This document shows positions 1-6,775 of a stretch of DNA of 8,827 bases, piece after piece. This DNA is from Chloroflexota bacterium (GTDB lineage: Bacteria > Chloroflexota > Dehalococcoidia > UBA6926 > JACQUM01). A model generated the notes under the pieces. That model worked only from the letters and a program-made list of their open reading frames with translations. It ran no database searches and was not told the DNA's origin. The stretch spans positions 1 through 8,827 of the forward strand of contig JACQUM010000072.1 in assembly GCA_016210295.1 (NCBI GenBank), given 5' to 3'. Both the position numbers and the translations under genes were made by a program. Each line of letters opens with the position of its first letter. Positions within the stretch are counted from its first letter, which is position 1.

Positions 1-314
1 ACGCTGCCGACGAAGTAGTCGGCGATGGTGTTGCGTCGGCGTAGAAGAGCCCTCTTGGCCGGGTCCGGTTCCGCAGCGACAACGTCTCGAAGGTTGGTGT
101 ACTCCTTGGTGCCTTTGAGGAAGGCGCTATAGCCGATGGTATCCAGAGTCGCCGATGTGCCGGGGAAGACTTCCGATCCCGGCGGGACGAGGTCCTTGAG
201 CTTATTGAGGGCCTCCTCTCGATCTTTGACGACGATCACATCGATGTTTCGTGCCTTCAGACTCTCGGTGACTCTTTGCACCGCCTCTACGGCCGCCGGT
301 CGAGTGTAGTCCAT
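1..314 (-). CDS. LUD-domain (LutC/YkgG-like) protein, C-terminus missing
   Basis: The gene starts at the ATG whose complement is 312-314 and runs off the left edge, giving 104 complete codons. The visible protein begins MDYTRPAAVEAVQRV and contains VIVVKDREEALNKL, VPPGSEVFPGTSATLDTIGY and NTIADYFVGS. This order (short N-terminal helix, ...DREEA..., a G-S/T-S-x-T-L-D/E motif, then A-D-x-x-V/L-G-S) is that of small LUD-domain proteins (PF02589), related to LutC of the lactate oxidation system. Family members are about 200 residues, so roughly half is present. The next residues should read about N-A-[IV]-T/A-E-x-G. A purine-rich AGGAG lies just upstream of the ATG. The DedA gene ends 47 bp upstream on the same strand with no clear terminator between, so they are probably cotranscribed. 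No LutA/LutB partner is visible. The domain call is firm; a role in lactate use is only inferred. Confidence 0.8.
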   Translation of the reverse strand, partial: MDYTRPAAVEAVQRVTESLKARNIDVIVVKDREEALNKLKDLVPPGSEVFPGTSATLDTIGYSAFLKGTKEYTNLRDVVAAEPDPAKRALLRRRNTIADYFVGS

Positions 315-361
315 TTCTCCTCTTCCTCGTCGGTCTCCCGGGCCCTGTCGCAAGGGGGCCT

Positions 362-1066
362 CTAACGCTGAGTGTTCCTCTCTTCCGTTGTGGCCTTTGC
401 CTGTTTGTGCTCCTCCCTGACAATCTTTGGACGCCAGAAGGCGTAGAGAAGGGAGCTGAAGAGGACCACGGCGGCGATGACGCCGAAGCCGAGCTTGAAG
501 GCGTTCAGGTCGTTCTCCGCGCTGGGTTGTATCCCGCCAATACCGAGACGAAGAGCGATCCCCAGGGCGAGGAAGAAGGCAGACCAGACGACGTTGGCTA
601 GGAGTACTCCTCCGAAGAACTGCGGATAGGGCAGCCGGAGCACGCCTGATATGAAGGAGACGGGGATGGTGAGGCCGGGGATCAGGCGTCCAAAGGCGAC
701 GGGCCAGAGCCCGGCGCGCCGCAGCCAGTGCTGGACCAGCCCGACTTGCTGGACCCTGATGTGGAGCAACTGCAGAGCGATGTGCAAGATGGGCGCCTTA
801 CCTGCTCTGGCCAGCCAATAAACGACCGCCGCGCCAGCCTCCCCCGCCGGCAGGGTAATGAGAAAGAGCCGGAGCGCCCAGAGGTCGCCGCCCGCCACCT
901 GGATCCCCACGCTAAGGAACAGGCCCTCCATGATGAACGGGGCGACGAACCCGATTTCGCCCAGGGCGACTACGAGAAAGAGAACGGGGTAGCTCTCCGG
1001 GGCGCCGCTGATTGCCCAGGTGAAGAGCCCGTGGAGGAGAATAAAAAGGCCGTCAAGCCAGGACAT
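362..1066 (-). CDS. DedA/VTT-domain integral membrane protein
   Basis: The 234-residue protein starts MSWLDGLFIL. It has a hydrophobic N-terminal region (about residues 7-58), a second hydrophobic block (62-86), and the DedA signature FGRLIPGL at 126-132 followed by SFISGVLRLPYPQFF (137-151). Further membrane segments lie at about 152-175 and 190-211, and the C-tail is charged. DedA/VTT proteins are polytopic inner-membrane proteins linked to undecaprenyl-phosphate or phospholipid flipping and membrane homeostasis. The second Arg often found in F-x-R-x-x-P-G-x-R is Thr133 here. The frame is open upstream to an ATG at 1219, but that extension is not hydrophobic, does not look like the family, and would overlap the divergent ilvA leader. 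The ATG at 1066 is therefore chosen, although it has no good Shine-Dalgarno. The exact substrate cannot be told from sequence. Confidence 0.85.
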   Translation of the reverse strand: MSWLDGLFILLHGLFTWAISGAPESYPVLFLVVALGEIGFVAPFIMEGLFLSVGIQVAGGDLWALRLFLITLPAGEAGAAVVYWLARAGKAPILHIALQLLHIRVQQVGLVQHWLRRAGLWPVAFGRLIPGLTIPVSFISGVLRLPYPQFFGGVLLANVVWSAFFLALGIALRLGIGGIQPSAENDLNAFKLGFGVIAAVVLFSSLLYAFWRPKIVREEHKQAKATTEERNTQR

Positions 1067-1100
1067 GGCAACTTCGAGACAGGGTGATTTCTCGCGCCTC

Positions 1101-1130
1101 AGTATAAGAAACTCCTCACGCCTTTCGCAA
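1101..1130 (-). promoter_or_regulatory. Candidate sigma-70-type promoter for the dedA-LUD pair
   Basis: Read on the minus strand, TTGCGA (complement of 1125-1130) is followed after 18 bp by TATACT (complement of 1101-1106). Transcription would start near 1094, about 28 nt before the dedA ATG. The -10 matches the consensus at 5 of 6 positions and the -35 at 4 of 6. Predicted by eye only. Confidence 0.45.
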
Positions 1131-1255
1131 ATCAGCAGAGAGCACGGGGGGGAGAACGCCCGAGGCAAGGCTGTAGAAGGCTCTTCGTAGAGGTGCAGGC
1201 CTTCCCTGCGGTGCCGCATAATGGCTCTGCTTCACGAAAGAGGCCAAGAGGCTCC

Positions 1256-1270
1256 AGGAGAAAAAGAGTG
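1256..1270 (+). promoter_or_regulatory. Ribosome binding site that fixes the ilvA GTG start
   Basis: AGGAG at 1256-1260 is followed by a 7-nt spacer and GTG at 1268-1270. This is the best start signal in the region and places the start exactly where the family homology begins (IGLGQIEAAR). The GTG overlaps the TGA of a 16-codon upstream frame (GTGA). Confidence 0.75.
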
Positions 1271-2539
1271 ATCGGTCTAGGCCAGATAGAGGCGGCTCGA
1301 GCGATCGTGGCGGAGGTAGCCCACCGGACTCCGTGTCTTCCCTCCCGCTCGCTGGGGGAGATGGTCGGGTGCCGCTTGCTGCTGAAGGCGGAGAACCTCC
1401 AGCGGACGGGGTCGTTCAAGGTCCGAGGGGCCAGCGTGAAGATCGCCCACCTGACCGCTCGACAAAGGGAGCGAGGTGTCATCGCCGCCAGTGCGGGGAA
1501 CCATGCCCAGGGGGTCGCCCTGGCGGCTCGGCGGGCGGGGGTGCCCTGCACCGTCGTCATGCCCCAGGGCGCCTCTCTCGCCAAGGTCGCGGCCACGGAA
1601 AGCTACGGGGCTCGCGTCCTCTTTCACGGTGCGACTTTCGACGAGGCGATGGCCTATGCTCAAGAGCAGGCCCGCGAGGGCGGCCTTACCTTGGTCCACG
1701 CCTTCGACGACGAGGAGATCATAGCGGGGCAGGGGACCATTGGCCTGGAGCTGGCCGAGGAGGCGCTCGAGGCGGACCTGGCCATCGTGCCCGTGGGAGG
1801 CGGGGGCCTCATCGCCGGTATTTCCCTGGCCCTCAAGGAGCGGCGGCCCTCGGTGCAAGTGATTGGAGTGCAGGTCCAGGCTGCTCCCGCGACGGCCCGC
1901 TCCTTCGCCCACGGGCGCCGCCGCGTTGTCACGCCTGGCTCCACCCTCGCCGACGGTATCGCCATCGGGCATCCCGGCGTACTTCCCTTTCAGCTCATCA
2001 AGCGGTACGTGGACGATATCGTCACCGTGCCGGAGGAGGAGGTGGCCAAGGCCATGGTCCTCCTCCTGGAGCGAGCCAAGCTTCTGGTGGAAGGGGCGGG
2101 GGCGACGCCTCTCGCCGCTCTCCTGGCCGGGGCTGTTCAGGCGCAGGGGAAGACGGTGGTGGCCCTTCTCAGCGGGGGCAACGTGGACCCTCTTCTGCTT
2201 TCCCGCGTCTTCGACCACGGCCTCGCCCACGCCGGGCGGTTCCTCCTGCTGGAAGTGGTGCTCCTGGACCGGCCGGGCCAACTGGCTGCTCTGCTGGCGC
2301 GCCTGGCGGAGGCCGGAGTCAATGTGCTGGACATCGTGCACCACCGGCGCTCCATTTACCTTCCCGTGGGCCAGGTGGAGGTGGAGATTACCGTGGAGAC
2401 CCGGGACGCTCGGCATGTGGCGGAGGTTGCCCGGCTCCTAGAGGAAGCTGGCTATCGTCGCGCCGGCGCCGCTCCGTCGGTGCCCGTCGTGCCGGTCCGT
2501 CTGCGGTTCATCGCGCAACAGAGAGCGGGCGCCTCCTGA
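1268..2539 (+). CDS. ilvA: Threonine ammonia-lyase with C-terminal ACT domain
   Basis: This PLP enzyme deaminates L-threonine to 2-oxobutanoate and ammonia, the first step of isoleucine synthesis (or threonine catabolism). It is 423 residues from the GTG start. The PLP lysine is K51 in GSFKVRGA. The SAGNHAQG loop is at 75-82, the glycine-rich phosphate-binding loop VGGGGLIAG at 176-184, and SGGNVD at 302-307. A single ACT-type domain follows at about 325-397 (FLLLEVVLLDRPGQL... AGVNVLDIVHHR). This is the medium-length form with one ACT-like domain, distinct from the long E. coli IlvA with two regulatory modules and from the short TdcB form. An upstream ATG frame exists but has no ribosome binding site and no family similarity. 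The gene is divergent from dedA and has 103 bp before the next plus-strand gene. The biosynthetic versus catabolic role is undecided; the ACT domain suggests allosteric control, in this class often by isoleucine or valine (family knowledge). Confidence 0.93.
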   Translation: MIGLGQIEAARAIVAEVAHRTPCLPSRSLGEMVGCRLLLKAENLQRTGSFKVRGASVKIAHLTARQRERGVIAASAGNHAQGVALAARRAGVPCTVVMPQGASLAKVAATESYGARVLFHGATFDEAMAYAQEQAREGGLTLVHAFDDEEIIAGQGTIGLELAEEALEADLAIVPVGGGGLIAGISLALKERRPSVQVIGVQVQAAPATARSFAHGRRRVVTPGSTLADGIAIGHPGVLPFQLIKRYVDDIVTVPEEEVAKAMVLLLERAKLLVEGAGATPLAALLAGAVQAQGKTVVALLSGGNVDPLLLSRVFDHGLAHAGRFLLLEVVLLDRPGQLAALLARLAEAGVNVLDIVHHRRSIYLPVGQVEVEITVETRDARHVAEVARLLEEAGYRRAGAAPSVPVVPVRLRFIAQQRAGAS

Positions 2540-2582
2540 CGGAGTCCCAGCGGTCACGCGAGGGACAGGGGCCGGTAACCTA

Positions 2583-2611
2583 TTGCACGACATCGCCGTT
2601 TCTAGTGTAAG
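2583..2611 (+). promoter_or_regulatory. Weak candidate promoter for the DUF4349 gene
   Basis: TTGCAC (2583-2588), a 17-bp spacer and TGTAAG (2606-2611) lie about 30 bp before the ATG, leaving the Shine-Dalgarno inside the predicted leader. Matches to consensus are 3/6 and 4/6, so readthrough from ilvA is equally possible. Confidence 0.25.
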
Positions 2612-2624
2612 GTGGGATTATTCT

Positions 2625-2645
2625 GAAAGAGGTCTTCTCGCTATG
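2625..2645 (+). promoter_or_regulatory. Ribosome binding site that decides the DUF4349 start
   Basis: GAAAGAGGT at 2625-2633 lies 9 nt before ATG 2643. It favours this ATG over the in-frame TTG at 2583, which would add 20 residues ahead of the signal peptide. Confidence 0.6.
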
Positions 2646-3512
2646 AGTCTGGCGCGTCCGCTTCGCCTTTCGGCTCTGGGGTTGTTGCTCTTGGCCGCGG
2701 CCTGCGCCCCGGCGGCGGAGTTCTCTGGAGTAGGGCCCCCCGCAGGCCAGCCCATGCCCGGCGGGACGGAAAGCAAGATCACTCCCGCGGAGACGCCCTC
2801 CCTTCCGGATAGGCTCGTTATTCGGAACGGGCAGATAGACCTGGTGGTCACCGATATGGACGGGGCGGTCAAGGCGGTGACCTCGCTGCCGGAGGAGATC
2901 GGCGGCTTCGTGGTGAGCGCCGTGCGCTCCGGGCAGGCGGAATCGGCCTATGCCTACATCACTATCCGGGTGCCGGCGGAGAAGTTCACCCTCGTCCTCC
3001 AGCGCCTGCGGGCCCTGGCCCAGAGGGTGGAGTCCGAGCAGATCGACAGCCAGGACGTCACCGAGGAGCACGTGGACCTCCAGGCGCGTCTCCGCAACCT
3101 TCAGGCGACTGAAGCGCAGTACGTGGCCCTGCTGGAGCGGGCGAACACCGTCGAGGATGTGTTGAAAGTCCAGCGAGAGCTCAGCACGACGCGAGGAGAG
3201 ATCGAGCGATTCCAGGGGAGGATCACCTTTCTGGAGCAAAGCGCCGCTCTCTCGCTCATCACCGTGACGCTCCGGCCCGTCGCCAGCCCCGCTCCCCTGG
3301 TCAACCCCCGCTGGGACCCCCTGGAGACTGTGAAGGAGGCCGTCCGCGATGAGGTCGTCGCCCTGCAGGGGCTCGCGACGCTCGGCATCCAGGCGGCGGT
3401 GTTCGCGCCGCTGTGGCTCCCGCCTGTGCTCCTCTTCGTGTGGGCGCTTCGACGGTGGCGTGTCGGCCAGGCCCGCCCTACTCCTCAGCCTCCTGGACAA
3501 GGCGCCGCCTGA
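2643..3512 (+). CDS. DUF4349-domain putative lipoprotein
   Basis: The 289-residue protein starts MSLARPLRLSALGLLLLAAAC: a basic n-region, a hydrophobic core and a lipobox-like LAAAC with Cys21. This predicts a lipoprotein signal peptide, although Ala at -3 is less usual than Leu. A Pro/Gly-rich linker (about 22-55) follows. The DUF4349 core (about 57-270) begins RLVIRNGQIDLVV and includes GGFVVSAVRSG, AYITIRVPAEKF, and a helical, probably coiled-coil stretch at about 138-200 (VTEEHVDLQARLRNL... STTRGEIERFQGRI). A C-terminal membrane segment (about 246-269) with trailing RRWR anchors it. Proteins of this family are exported, membrane-attached and of unknown function. It follows ilvA by 103 bp on the same strand; a functional link to ilvA is not evident. 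The start rests on the signal peptide and a good ribosome binding site. Confidence 0.85.
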   Translation: MSLARPLRLSALGLLLLAAACAPAAEFSGVGPPAGQPMPGGTESKITPAETPSLPDRLVIRNGQIDLVVTDMDGAVKAVTSLPEEIGGFVVSAVRSGQAESAYAYITIRVPAEKFTLVLQRLRALAQRVESEQIDSQDVTEEHVDLQARLRNLQATEAQYVALLERANTVEDVLKVQRELSTTRGEIERFQGRITFLEQSAALSLITVTLRPVASPAPLVNPRWDPLETVKEAVRDEVVALQGLATLGIQAAVFAPLWLPPVLLFVWALRRWRVGQARPTPQPPGQGAA

Positions 3513-3556
3513 CTGGGGAGCGCTCTAGCAGGGTGCTGAAAAATCGCCTGCGTCTC

Positions 3557-3588
3557 TTCCCCCCCTTCCTGGCCAGGAAGGGGGGGAA
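3557..3588. repeat. 32-bp perfect palindrome within copy 1
   Basis: A perfect 16-bp inverted repeat centred on GG|CC at 3572/3573: TTCCCCCCCTTCCTGG on the left and its exact complement on the right, with no loop. Transcribed in either direction it would fold into a very stable GC-rich hairpin, and as DNA it could extrude a cruciform. No T-tract follows on the plus strand, so a classical terminator is not supported. Confidence 0.8.
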
Positions 3589-3629
3589 ACTATATCTGAG
3601 GGACACTCTCATCCGCCTACAGCGGACCG

Positions 3630-3652
3630 GCAGAGGGGCGGAGCCCCTCTGC
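3630..3652. repeat. Internal 10-bp hairpin of copy 1 (GGA loop)
   Basis: GCAGAGGGGC (3630-3639), loop GGA, then GCCCCTCTGC (3643-3652): ten perfect pairs. The equivalent hairpin in copy 2 (6902-6924) differs at two stem positions, both compensated on the other arm. No T-tract follows. Confidence 0.8.
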
Positions 3653-3697
3653 ACATCCCATTCTTTATCAGCCTGCTAGCGCGCTGCGGGCCTTGGC

Positions 3698-3703
3698 TAT
3701 AAT
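3698..3703 (+). promoter_or_regulatory. -10 element of the tRNA-Ala promoter
   Basis: A perfect TATAAT ends 6 bp before the first tRNA base (3710), so transcription should start at or within a base or two of the mature 5' end. There is no good -35: at 17-18 bp spacing the sequence is TGCTAG/GCTAGC, made by the end of repeat copy 1. A TG lies close upstream (3694-3695) but one base off the standard extended -10 spacing. Confidence 0.6.
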
Positions 3704-3709
3704 GGGGCT

Positions 3710-3785
3710 GGGGCCGTAGCTCAGTTGGGAGAGCACCTCCTTTGCACGGAGGGGGTCAGGGGTTCGAATCCCCTCGGCTCCACCA
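3710..3785 (+). tRNA. tRNA-Ala, anticodon UGC
   Basis: 76 nt including an encoded CCA. The acceptor stem GGGGCCG/CGGCTCC contains the G3:U70 pair that is the main alanine identity element. D-stem GCTC/GAGC, anticodon stem CCTCC/GGAGG with loop TTTGCAC (anticodon TGC), 5-nt variable loop, T-stem AGGGG/CCCCT with loop TTCGAAT. All stems pair fully. It stands alone, not in an rRNA operon, converges on the 3' end of glgA, and has its own -10. Confidence 0.97.
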
Positions 3786-3845
3786 GCTTCCCGGACGGTG
3801 GGATGCCCGCTTCTCCAGCGGAGGACCGCAAGGCGTCACCGTGGC

Positions 3846-5309
3846 TCATCCGAGTGTCCCTTCCCGTTCCTTGTGGATCTTCACCGCCTGGGAGTAGAGG
3901 TCCTCGTATTTCTGAGAAGCGCGGTGCCACGATACGTCGCTGCTCATCGCCCGGGCCACGAGCCTCTGCCATTGCTCCTTCTGGCGGAAGAGGGAGAGGG
4001 CGCGCTCCAGCGTTCTTACCAGGTCGGCCCCGTCGGTGGCGCCGTCGAAGAGGAAGCCGTTGCCCATGATGGGGTGCTCCAGGACGGTGTCCGCCAGGCC
4101 TCCGGTGCGTCGGACCACCGGGACGGTCCCGTACCGAAGGGCGATGAGCTGGCCCAGGCCGCAGGGCTCGTACAGGGAAGGCATGAGGAAGAGGTCGGAG
4201 CCCGCGTAGATGAGGCGCGCGAGAGACTCATCGGTCCTGGCGATGACTCTCACCTGCGTGGGGTGCCTGGCTTCCAGGGCCCGCAACATCTCTTCGTACG
4301 CCTCTTCCCCGGCAGGCGCTTCGCCCAGGACCACCAGTTGGGCAGGGCCTTTGGCGAGCAGGCGCTCGATCCCATCCACCAGGATGGGGATGCCTTTCTG
4401 CCGGGATAGGCGGCCGATGCTCCCGAGGAGGGGCGTCTCGACCTCAGTGGGCAGGCCGACGTGGGCCTGCAAGGTTCCCTTGAGGTTCCGTTTCTCTTCC
4501 ATCCTCCCGATGTTGTAGGTGACGGGGAGGTGAGGATCCGCGGCAGGATCGAACTCCTCGTAGTCGATCCCATTGACGATGCCGTAGAGGTCTTCCAGGC
4601 GATGCCTCACCACGGCGTCCAGCCCCTCTCCGTACTCGGGAGTGAGTATCTGTTGGGCATAGGTCTCGCTCACGGTGGAGACTGCGTCGGCGTGGTAGAT
4701 TCCTAGAGCCGTGGTTCGCCAGAGGAAGGGGTGCAGCGGGTGCTCCCGGGGAGGAATGTGGCCGAGGATCCCTGCCTCCGCCGCCCACGGGTAGTCGAAC
4801 CATCCCTGGTATCCCAGGTTGTGGATGGTGAAGACGGAGGCCACCGACCTGTAGCGTGGACCGTGACGAAGGTCGCTCTTGAGGAGGCTGATGACACCGC
4901 CGGTATGCCAGTCGTGGCAGTGGAGGACGTGGGGCTTCCACGGGAGATGCCCCAAAAGCTCCAGGCAGGCCTGGCTGAAGTACCAGAACCGGTCCAGGTC
5001 GTTGGCGGTGTAGACCTGGCTGCCGCCGAAATACGAGTCGTGCTCCACGAGGTAGACCCGGACCCCTCCGGGGACGGTGGTGGTCCAGATGCTGGCAGGC
5101 TCCTCCTTCCCTTTTGTTGGGACAACGAGACGTACGCTGGTCGGTTTGACCTGATGGTGGGAGCGGTCGATGGCCCCATAGAGAGGGATGACCACGCGAA
5201 CGTCGTGTCCGCGCTGGACGAGGGCCCTGGAGAGGCCGCCGATGACGTCGCCCAGGCCGCCGACCTTCACGAGAGGGGCCATCTCTGCGGCGCAGAAGAG
5301 AATGTTCAT
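3846..5309 (-). CDS. glgA: Glycogen synthase (ADP-glucose type, GT5)
   Basis: Transfers glucose from ADP-glucose to growing alpha-1,4-glucan chains in the cytosol. The protein is 487 residues, the usual GlgA length. It begins MNILFCAAEMAPLVKVGGLGDV, and K15-V-G-G-L-G-D21 is the ADP-glucose-binding signature of the N-terminal GT5 domain. Other marks: HDWH at 132-135, TIHNLGYQG at 161-169, NGID at 246-249, GRLSRQKG at 299-306 (start of the C-terminal Rossmann domain), and SLYEPCGLGQLIAL from 378 with the catalytic-region Glu381, then RTGGL at 401-405. The start fits the family N-terminus, but the Shine-Dalgarno is poor: a GAGG lies about 17 nt upstream, and the leader RNA is unusually pyrimidine-rich. 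The gene lies 124 bp downstream of glgC on the same strand with no promoter or terminator visible between, so an operon glgC-glgA is likely. Its 3' end converges on tRNA-Ala. Confidence 0.95.
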   Translation of the reverse strand: MNILFCAAEMAPLVKVGGLGDVIGGLSRALVQRGHDVRVVIPLYGAIDRSHHQVKPTSVRLVVPTKGKEEPASIWTTTVPGGVRVYLVEHDSYFGGSQVYTANDLDRFWYFSQACLELLGHLPWKPHVLHCHDWHTGGVISLLKSDLRHGPRYRSVASVFTIHNLGYQGWFDYPWAAEAGILGHIPPREHPLHPFLWRTTALGIYHADAVSTVSETYAQQILTPEYGEGLDAVVRHRLEDLYGIVNGIDYEEFDPAADPHLPVTYNIGRMEEKRNLKGTLQAHVGLPTEVETPLLGSIGRLSRQKGIPILVDGIERLLAKGPAQLVVLGEAPAGEEAYEEMLRALEARHPTQVRVIARTDESLARLIYAGSDLFLMPSLYEPCGLGQLIALRYGTVPVVRRTGGLADTVLEHPIMGNGFLFDGATDGADLVRTLERALSLFRQKEQWQRLVARAMSSDVSWHRASQKYEDLYSQAVKIHKEREGTLG

Positions 5310-5433
5310 CCCATTGATGGTAACCGCCTCGGGAAGAGAAAAGGAGAGGGTGTCGCCTCAGATGGGGAGCGGGGGAGAAGCGGTCTCGAGCGCCGCGCCA
5401 TTCGCCGGGGCTGAAAGCTTGGCGGTCGGCCCG

Positions 5434-6708
5434 CTAGGGCAGGGGCGTCCCCACAACTTTGCCGCTGTGGACCTCTTCCGAGGCGAAGGCGGAGGCGGAG
5501 GCCCTGGTGCCTGGGTAGACCTTGCAGTTCCGCCCCACTTTGGTCCGCGGGGGGACGGTGGCCCGCTTTCCCACCAAGGTGATTCCCGTGTTCAGCCGGT
5601 CCGGCTCCTCCTCGTTCGGCGTGAAGTCCTCTCCCCAGCCGACGACGGCCTCCTGCCCGACGGTGACCTCCTTGTCCAGGATGGAGTAATGCACACGAGC
5701 CCAGCGCCCAATGAAGCAGTCGTCGAAGACGACGGAGTCCTCTACCACGGCGTCCTCCTCCACATAGACCCCGGGCGAGAGGATGGAGTTCCGCACCACG
5801 CCGTTGATGATGCAGCCATCGCCCACGAGGCTTCGGGTTATCTGGGCGCTCGGCCCGGTCTTGGCCGCGGGCCGGCTCTGGACGCGGGTGAGGACAGGGT
5901 GGTCACGATCGTATAGATTCAGTTGGGGCATGTCCGCGACGAGGTCCATGTTCGCTTCCCAATACGATTGCACAGTCCCCACGTCGCGCCAGTACCCGCT
6001 GAACTGGTAGCCGTAGACCGGGCAGCGGTCCACCATGCCGGGCAGGATGTCCGTACCGAAGTCGTGGGTGGAGTTCGGGTCGGCGGCGTCCCTCTCCAGC
6101 TCCCGCATCAGGGCGTCCCTGGTGAAGACGTAGATGCCCATGGAGACCGTGCCGCTCTCGGGGTGGGCAGGCTTCTCCGTGAAGCGGACGACCTTGCCCT
6201 CTTGGCCGAGCGTGAGAACGCCGTAGCGACTGGCTTCTTTTGTCGGCACTTCGACCACGCCGACGGTGCAGTCCGCCCCGTGAGCGCGATGGAAAGCGAG
6301 CATGGCATCGTAGCGCATGCTGTAGATGTGGTCGCCTGCCAGAACGAGGACCAGATCCGCCCTGGACTCCTCCACGAAAGAGAGGTTCTGATGGACCGCA
6401 TCGGCGGTGTTTTTGTACCAGTCGGAGGAGAGGCGGCCGGTGTACGGTTGCAAGAGGAAAATGCCCCCGCCCATGCGGTCCAGGTCCCAGGGCCTCCCTA
6501 TCCCGATGTGCTCGTTCAGGGAGCGAGGACGGTACTGCGTGAGGAGAGCGACCTTCTGGATTCCCGAGTGGACGCAGTTGGAGAGTGCGAAGTCGATGAT
6601 CCTGTACTTCCCAGCAAAGACGACCGCTGGCTTGGCACGCTCTTCGGAGAGGATGCTGAGCCGGTCGCCACGGCCGCCGGCTAGGATGAGAGCAATCGCC
6701 TTGTCCAT
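5434..6708 (-). CDS. glgC: Glucose-1-phosphate adenylyltransferase (ADP-glucose pyrophosphorylase)
   Basis: Makes ADP-glucose and PPi from ATP and glucose-1-phosphate, the committed and usually allosterically controlled step of bacterial glycogen synthesis. The protein is 424 residues, normal for GlgC. The nucleotidyltransferase loop GGRGDRL is at 11-17, followed by [20 protein letters not shown] at 25-44. GDHIY is at 125-129, where D126 matches the catalytic Asp142 of E. coli GlgC. FTEKP is at 176-180, with K179 matching the glucose-1-P-binding K195, and [18 protein letters not shown] starts at 239. A left-handed beta-helix C-terminal domain follows from about 285 ([25 protein letters not shown]). 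One oddity: the usual W-Y-x-G-T-A-D-A reads WYKNTADA, with Asn100 for Gly. The start has GGAAGG at 6714-6719 (complement), 5 nt before ATG. It leads glgA and has its own promoter. Effector specificity cannot be read from the sequence. Confidence 0.95.
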   Translation of the reverse strand: MDKAIALILAGGRGDRLSILSEERAKPAVVFAGKYRIIDFALSNCVHSGIQKVALLTQYRPRSLNEHIGIGRPWDLDRMGGGIFLLQPYTGRLSSDWYKNTADAVHQNLSFVEESRADLVLVLAGDHIYSMRYDAMLAFHRAHGADCTVGVVEVPTKEASRYGVLTLGQEGKVVRFTEKPAHPESGTVSMGIYVFTRDALMRELERDAADPNSTHDFGTDILPGMVDRCPVYGYQFSGYWRDVGTVQSYWEANMDLVADMPQLNLYDRDHPVLTRVQSRPAAKTGPSAQITRSLVGDGCIINGVVRNSILSPGVYVEEDAVVEDSVVFDDCFIGRWARVHYSILDKEVTVGQEAVVGWGEDFTPNEEEPDRLNTGITLVGKRATVPPRTKVGRNCKVYPGTRASASAFASEEVHSGKVVGTPLP

Positions 6709-6746
6709 GGGTGCCTTCCCCGCGGCGCTCCTGCGTGCCTCTCTAC

Positions 6747-6775
6747 ATTATAGTCGTGATAGTCGTCCTTTAGCA
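6747..6775 (-). promoter_or_regulatory. glgC promoter with tandem repeat in the spacer
   Basis: On the minus strand a perfect TATAAT (complement of 6747-6752) would give a start near 6740 and a leader of about 32 nt. At 17-bp spacing the -35 position reads TGCTAA (complement of 6770-6775), which is the border of repeat copy 2, not a good -35. The spacer holds two tandem 8-bp units, plus-strand ATAGTCGT at 6750-6757 and 6759-6766, which could be an activator or repressor site. Confidence 0.5.

Larger units (their letters stand above)
3525..3679 (+). mobile_element. MITE-like non-autonomous element, copy 1
   Basis: A 147-bp non-coding unit (3529-3675) is flanked on both sides by CTAG (3525-3528 and 3676-3679), which looks like a 4-bp target duplication. 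Its ends are imperfect inverted repeats: left CAGGGTGCTGAAAAA, right (reverse complement) CAGGCTGATAAAGAA. Inside are a 32-bp perfect palindrome and a second hairpin. A diverged second copy lies at 6770-6949; the segment from GGCCAGGAAGGGGG through TATCTGAGGG to GCCCCT and the far end is alignable by eye. It encodes no protein, so it would depend on a transposase elsewhere. The YTAR-like target and short inverted repeats resemble DDE insertion sequences such as the IS5 group, but I cannot assign a parent. It lies between the DUF4349 gene and tRNA-Ala. Confidence 0.65.

Noticed and set aside
1067..1219. Longer DedA start at the ATG complementary to 1217-1219
   Set aside because: The added 51 residues are charged and unlike the family, and the start would overlap the divergent ilvA leader and lie upstream of the candidate promoter.
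1115..1267. T-box or attenuator in the ilvA leader
   Set aside because: No AGGGTGG-type T-box motif, no terminator hairpin with a U-run, and no run of Ile/Val/Leu/Thr codons.
1333..2610. Long open frames of 425 aa (+) and 379 aa (-, 1277-2416) across ilvA
   Set aside because: They lie in other frames of a gene with clear IlvA motifs; their translations are Arg/Gly/Ser/Pro-rich and show no domain. They are shadows of high-GC codon use.
2583..2642. TTG start for the DUF4349 protein
   Set aside because: It would place 20 polar residues before the signal peptide and has no ribosome binding site; ATG 2643 has both.
3795..3842. Terminator between tRNA-Ala and glgA (ACGGTG at 3795-3800, CACCGT at 3837-3842)
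   Set aside because: Only 6 pairs closing a 36-nt loop and no T-tract on either strand.
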